Position numbers and translations under genes: made by a program. 64,000 nt of DNA from DASQFQ01 sp963805525. Its GTDB lineage: Bacteria; Actinomycetota; Thermoleophilia; Solirubrobacterales; Solirubrobacteraceae. Shown piece by piece: positions 60,968 through 64,000 of the stretch (the first letter of the stretch is position 1; every line of letters begins with the position of its first letter). The notes under the pieces are model-generated. The model was not told the DNA's origin. It worked only from the letters and a program-made list of their open reading frames with translations, and searched no databases. The stretch is from assembly GCA_963805525.1 (NCBI GenBank), contig CAWDUT010000006.1, positions 1,711,307 through 1,775,306 of the forward strand, given 5' to 3'.

Positions 60968-61534
60968 ATGAACACCGCTCTCCTCGTGCTCAGGATCATT
61001 CCCGGGCTCCTTCTGATGGGGCACGGGCTGCAGAAGCTCGTGCCGCCCGGTTACTCACCGCCGCTGTTGCACGCGGCCGGTCATCGCGGCACCGGGGCGG
61101 GCTTCGAGAGCCTCGGCATCCGGCCGGCGGTGGCGGCCGCCGTCCTGGCGGGCTCGGCCGAGCTCGCCGCCGGCTTCTTGCTCGCGGCCGGGCTCCTCAC
61201 GCCGGTCGGCACCGTTCTCGTCGGCGCCGTGATGATCACCGCGATCCTCAAGGTGCATGCCCCGAACGGGATCTGGGCCGCCGAGGGCGGCTTCGAGTTC
61301 CCGCTCGTGCTGCTCACGGTGGGCTTCGCGATCACGGCGCTTGGCCCCGGATCTCTCTCGGTCGACTCCTGGCTTGGAATCGACAACTGGGCCGGCATCA
61401 ACTGGACGATCAACCCCGCTGCGCGCTCGGCGATCGCGCTGGCCATCGGCCTCGCCGGAGGCCTGGTGGTGGCCCTGGCATCCTGGGCGTCGAAGCGCAC
61501 CCCGACCCACGCGAGCCCGCAGGCGGCACGCTGA
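60968..61534 (+). CDS. DoxX-family membrane protein
   Basis: 188 residues, ATG 60968 with GGAGG eight bases before. Four helices; start LRIIPGLLLMGHGLQKLVPP is the DoxX signature, with GFESLGIRPAVAAAVLAGSAE following. DoxX proteins are subunits or partners of quinone-linked oxidoreductases. The end (STGLRE-like shadow aside) is followed by a 55-codon frame beginning in TGATG overlap that I cannot support as a gene. Confidence 0.8.
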   Translation: MNTALLVLRIIPGLLLMGHGLQKLVPPGYSPPLLHAAGHRGTGAGFESLGIRPAVAAAVLAGSAELAAGFLLAAGLLTPVGTVLVGAVMITAILKVHAPNGIWAAEGGFEFPLVLLTVGFAITALGPGSLSVDSWLGIDNWAGINWTINPAARSAIALAIGLAGGLVVALASWASKRTPTHASPQAAR

Positions 61535-61687
61535 TGCCTCTCCGCGTCGACGTCCGGGGGACCCGAAGCACGGCGGGGCTGCGCGAGGCTGGACGGCGTC
61601 ATCGCGCGACGAGACGGCTCGGCTCGTTCGCCAGCGGCGAAGAGACCGACGCCGAGGCATACTCACTCACGTTCGGCCAGCCAGGAG

Positions 61688-62353
61688 ATGGCGACGGATG
61701 AATGTCGCCGGCCTCAAGGCGCCGACCTCGTCGATGCGATGGGCCGCATGCACCGCCACCGCTGCCACATCCTCGACCTGGTCAGCCCGACGCCCGAGCG
61801 GATCCTCTTCGGCCCGGCGGTCACGATCTCGTACTTCCCGAGTTGCTCGGCCGCGCTCGACCCCGAGCACTACAACTTCGCCAATCTCTTCTACGAGGCG
61901 GTCGGCGACGACCCGGCCGGCAAGGTGATCGTGCTCGCGTCCAACGGCTACACCGACACCTCGATGGGCGGCGGCACGAAGCTACTGCGGCTCCATCAGA
62001 ACGGCTGCGCTGGGGTGCTCACGGATGGCCGCCTGCGCGACTTCGACGAGCTCGCGCGCTACGACTTCGCGGCCTACTGCTCGGGTGAGGCGACGCGCTG
62101 GGGAGGCGCCCACGTGACGCCGTTTCAGGCAAACGTGCCAGTCGTCCTCGACCGCGTAGCGGTGATGCCCGGCCACTACGTGTTCGCCGACTCCTCAGGC
62201 GCCGTCGTGATCCCGGACGGCGAGATCGAGGAAGTGCTAGCCGAGGCACGCAAAGTCGAGGCCGCGGACGCCGCGGTTCGCGACCAGATCGCCCGCGAGC
62301 AGATTCGTGACAAACCAGAGCCGGTCAGGCCTCGCGAAAGAAGATCATCATGA
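61688..62353 (+). CDS. RraA-family aldolase/regulator-like protein
   Basis: 221 residues from ATG 61688. RraA/HMG-aldolase fold: DAMGRMHRHRCHILDL near 16, RILFGPAVTISYFPSC, the substrate loop NGYTDTSMGGGTKLLRLHQN (about 79-98), CAGVLTDGRLRDFDEL with the catalytic Arg and Asp, and VMPGHYVFADSSGAVVIP. Such enzymes cleave 4-hydroxy-4-methyl-2-oxoglutarate or regulate RNase E. The 3' third is duplicated at 48656. Confidence 0.8.
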   Translation: MATDECRRPQGADLVDAMGRMHRHRCHILDLVSPTPERILFGPAVTISYFPSCSAALDPEHYNFANLFYEAVGDDPAGKVIVLASNGYTDTSMGGGTKLLRLHQNGCAGVLTDGRLRDFDELARYDFAAYCSGEATRWGGAHVTPFQANVPVVLDRVAVMPGHYVFADSSGAVVIPDGEIEEVLAEARKVEAADAAVRDQIAREQIRDKPEPVRPRERRSS

Positions 62354-63003
62354 GCTCAGATTCCGGGTGGTGCCTGTCCCGGCTGGGCCGGAACGGAACA
62401 TCGGAGAAAGGACGACACGATGAGCAACAACACCGAGACCGCCATTCTCGCGGGCGGCTGCTTCTGGGGCGTCCAGGAGCTGCTGCGCCATCGCGACGGG
62501 GTCATCTCCACCCGGGTCGGCTACACCGGCGGGGAGAACGACCACCCGACCTACCGCAACCACCCCGGCCACGCCGAGGCGGTCGAGATCGTCTTCGACC
62601 CGGAGCGCATCTCCTACCGCGACATCCTGGAGTTCTTCTTCCAGATCCACGACCCGACGACCAAGGACCGCCAGGGCAACGACATCGGCTCGCTGGTACC
62701 GCTCGGAGATCTTCGCCACGAGCGACGAGCAGCGCCAGGTCGCCGAGGACACGATCGCCGACGTCGAGGCCTCGGGCCTGTGGCCGGGCAAGGTCGTGAC
62801 CGAGATCAGCGACGCCGTCCCGTTCTGGGAGGCCGAGCCCGAGCACCAGGACTACCTCCAGCACTACCCCAACGGCTACACCTGCCACTACCCGCGGCCC
62901 GGCTGGAAGCTGCCGCACCGCGAGACCGCCGCCTGACGCGGCGCTTGAGCTGCAATCAAAGAGGGCCTCCTCGGTGGGACGCTCAGCGTGTCATCGAGGA
63001 GGC
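62124..63003 (+). repeat. Duplicated rraA-tail/msrA/IS-end segment, copy B
   Basis: Counterpart of 48656-49450. Keeps the complete RraA end but has a frameshift in msrA and a decayed right inverted repeat (CGAGGAGGC followed by A instead of CC). The IS110 stub present in copy A is missing here. Confidence 0.85.
62420..62935 (+). pseudogene. msrA: Frameshifted second msrA
   Basis: Identical in design to the msrA at 48865 (GGCFWG, VGYTGGENDHPTYRNHPGHA). Where copy A has codons for GSSYRSEIF, here one extra base (near 62691-62697) shifts the frame; the downstream sequence is otherwise preserved to a TGA at 62933-62935. The truncated product would keep the catalytic Cys but lose the last third. 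Confidence 0.9.
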
Positions 63004-63037
63004 ACATTGCTACCGCGAGGCAGCTCGAAACGACGAA

Positions 63038-63057
63038 ACCCGCGCCGGAGCGCGGGT
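63038..63057 (-). terminator. Perfect 8-bp hairpin with CGGA loop, after a tRNA-tail fragment
   Basis: ACCCGCGC pairs with GCGCGGGT around CGGA (TCCG on the minus strand). On the minus strand it follows the tRNA 3' fragment at 63067-63092 and is followed by TTTCGTCG, the usual terminator position for a tRNA gene. Same loop and flank as the hairpin at 4908-4927. Confidence 0.55.
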
Positions 63058-63066
63058 CCCTTGCAA

Positions 63067-63092
63067 TCGGGGCGCCCGGACTTGAACCGAGG
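63067..63092 (-). other. tRNA 3'-end-like fragment
   Basis: Minus strand: T stem CTCGG/CCGGG (one G-T pair) with loop TTCAAGT, then acceptor strand CGCCCCG and A. A matching 5' acceptor strand CGGGGCG is not found within 100 bases upstream. Lying immediately before a plasmid-type parA, it is the type of tRNA tail left or supplied at an integrase attachment site. Confidence 0.55.
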
Positions 63093-63211
63093 ATCCGTTC
63101 ACCACGAGCCGGTGCCGCGGAGTTCCAATCGTTCCACGGGGCCAGAATCACGCACTCGCCCTCCTCATACGTGCATGCCCGCATACATGCCTGCACGAAG
63201 GAGACGGCGAG

Positions 63212-63976
63212 ATGGTGACCTACGCGTTCGCGAACCAGAAAGGCGGTGTTGGGAAGACGACGGTCACGCTCGGCCTGGCTGTCGCGCTTGCGAGCCAGAA
63301 CTTGTCGGTGATGTTGATTGACCTGGATCCGCAGGCGTCGGCGACGAAGGTCTTCGGAGTCGATGTGCAGGAACGGCACACCGTCGCGGACGTCCTGCTC
63401 GAGCCGGACCGGTTCTCACTGTCGGATGTCCTGGTCGGAACGGGCTGGGGCTTCGATCTTGCGCCAGCGGAGACTGCGCTTGCGTCGCGGGAGTCGCGGC
63501 GCGCGACGGCGGATGAGTTCGTCCTCCGACGGCAGCTTGTCGACGTGGTCGGCTACGACGTCGCGCTGGTGGATTGTCCGCCGAGTCTCGGCTTGCTGAC
63601 GCTGAACGCCCTCACGGCCGCCTCGCGGCTGGTCGTCGTGACCGAGGCGAGCTTCTTAGCGCTTCAGGGGATCGACGAGTTGCTTGAGACGCATGAGCTC
63701 GTGCGCGCGCATTACAACGGGGAGCTGGGGTTAGCGGGTGTGATCGTCAACCGGGTCGAGCGCACGGTCGAGCATCGAGAGAGCGTTGTCGAGATCGAGC
63801 GCTACTTTGGCGCCGACCTTGTCTGGCGGCCGCTGTTGCCAAAGCGGACGGCCGTTCAGGACGCGACGCGCCGGGGCGTGCCCGTCGGTGAGCTGGGGCG
63901 GCCACCGGCCCGCGAGCTAGCCGGTGCGTTCGGGATGTTGGCGCGGGGCATAGAGGTGTCGCGTGTCGCCGTCTGA
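63212..63976 (+). CDS. parA: ParA-family partition ATPase
   Basis: 254 residues, full length. Deviant Walker A KGGVGKTT at 10-17, Walker A' VMLIDLDPQASATKVFG near 34-50, and Walker B VALVDCPPSLG near 114. GAAGGAG precedes ATG. Moves DNA cargo with ParB. The upstream 40 bases contain two CATACnTGC repeats (near 63167 and 63182) that may be part of an operator. Followed by parB with overlap; the pair would belong to a chromosome, plasmid or integrated element. Confidence 0.9.
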   Translation: MVTYAFANQKGGVGKTTVTLGLAVALASQNLSVMLIDLDPQASATKVFGVDVQERHTVADVLLEPDRFSLSDVLVGTGWGFDLAPAETALASRESRRATADEFVLRRQLVDVVGYDVALVDCPPSLGLLTLNALTAASRLVVVTEASFLALQGIDELLETHELVRAHYNGELGLAGVIVNRVERTVEHRESVVEIERYFGADLVWRPLLPKRTAVQDATRRGVPVGELGRPPARELAGAFGMLARGIEVSRVAV

Positions 63977-64000
63977 GCGTCGCCCGGCGCTGGGCGCGAG
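63963..64000 (+). CDS. parB: Start of parB (cut by window end)
   Basis: GTG 63963, 14 bases inside the parA end, begins VSPSERRPALG in a different frame. ParB proteins start with such a basic ...RPALGRGL motif, and parA-parB overlap is normal. Only 12 codons are visible, so the call rests on the motif and position. Confidence 0.6.
   Translation, partial: MSPSERRPALGA

Noticed and set aside
61534..61701. A 55-codon gene overlapping the DoxX stop
   Set aside because: No family, Arg/Gly-rich composition, and no ribosome site beyond the overlap.
62350..62799. A leader protein in front of msrA copy B
   Set aside because: It is the same stretch read in another frame, with no homology and in a decayed duplicate.
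1178..63092. The two tRNA fragments as left and right attachment sites of one element spanning the window
   Set aside because: Their T arms and acceptor strands differ (CTCCCCG versus CGCCCCG), so they come from different tRNAs and cannot be a pair.

Overview
The window is GC-rich, densely coded bacterial DNA with many GTG starts and many 4-base start/stop overlaps. The gene set (cytochrome bd with a type II NADH dehydrogenase, NhaA fused to a DsbA domain, tandem-GAF kinases, a membrane-anchored protein with QDLRSPDTRD-type repeats, mammalian-type transketolase, ParAB) suggests a deep-branching actinobacterium, probably of the Thermoleophilia/Solirubrobacterales kind. That placement is inference from gene content; there is no rRNA gene here to test it.

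Layout. 0-5.7 kb: a cut-off zinc alcohol dehydrogenase, a tRNA 3'-end fragment, small DUF proteins (DUF2188, DUF2294, DUF1059), an RsbW-like ATPase, and two fossils (a repeat/anchor protein and a TMEM175-like channel). 5.7-12.1 kb: nadE, the cydAB quinol oxidase operon and an ndh-type operon, each flanked by the severed tail of a histidine kinase. 12.2-18.2 kb: a divergent isoleucyl-tRNA synthetase, a membrane protein, a universal stress protein and an MFS exporter. 18.8-24.9 kb: a pentose-phosphate/sugar-uptake group (quinone reductase, tkt, tal, sugar porter). 25-28 kb: fossils and a broken IS21 element. 27.9-30.6 kb: a compact five-gene operon from a LysR regulator through three small unknown proteins to a patatin lipase. 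30.7-37.2 kb: a signalling island with a receiver-only regulator, a LuxR-type regulator and a 1,724-residue kinase carrying six tandem GAF repeats. 37.2-41.1 kb: an oxidoreductase operon (DUF1440, SDR, cyclase, GMC). 41.1-50.3 kb: oxidoreductases mixed with transposase and gene fossils. 50.4-58.8 kb: redox, metal and transport genes (AhpD-like, APC permease, Dps, sulfite-oxidase-like pair, copper-binding protein, NhaA, UgpC). 59-63 kb: cupin, a decayed second nadE, DoxX, RraA and a frameshifted second msrA. 63-64 kb: a tRNA 3'-end fragment followed by parA and the first codons of parB.

How the genes work together. Much of the intact content is redox and stress physiology: bd oxidase plus NDH-2, MsrA, Dps, WrbA, an AhpD-like protein, a thioredoxin-like protein, a copper-storage-like protein and UspA. 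The rest is accessory DNA under heavy turnover: at least four different insertion-sequence remnants (IS21 twice, an IS481-like element, IS110), two duplicated loci with one decayed copy each (nadE and rraA-msrA), and several chimeric fossils made by joining pieces of unrelated genes. I saw no CRISPR array, no rRNA and no complete tRNA.

The most notable candidates for undescribed biology are the six-GAF sensor kinase with its two regulators and a triple-repeat upstream region, the overlapping small-gene operon ending in patatin, and the synthetase whose KMSKS loop is replaced.
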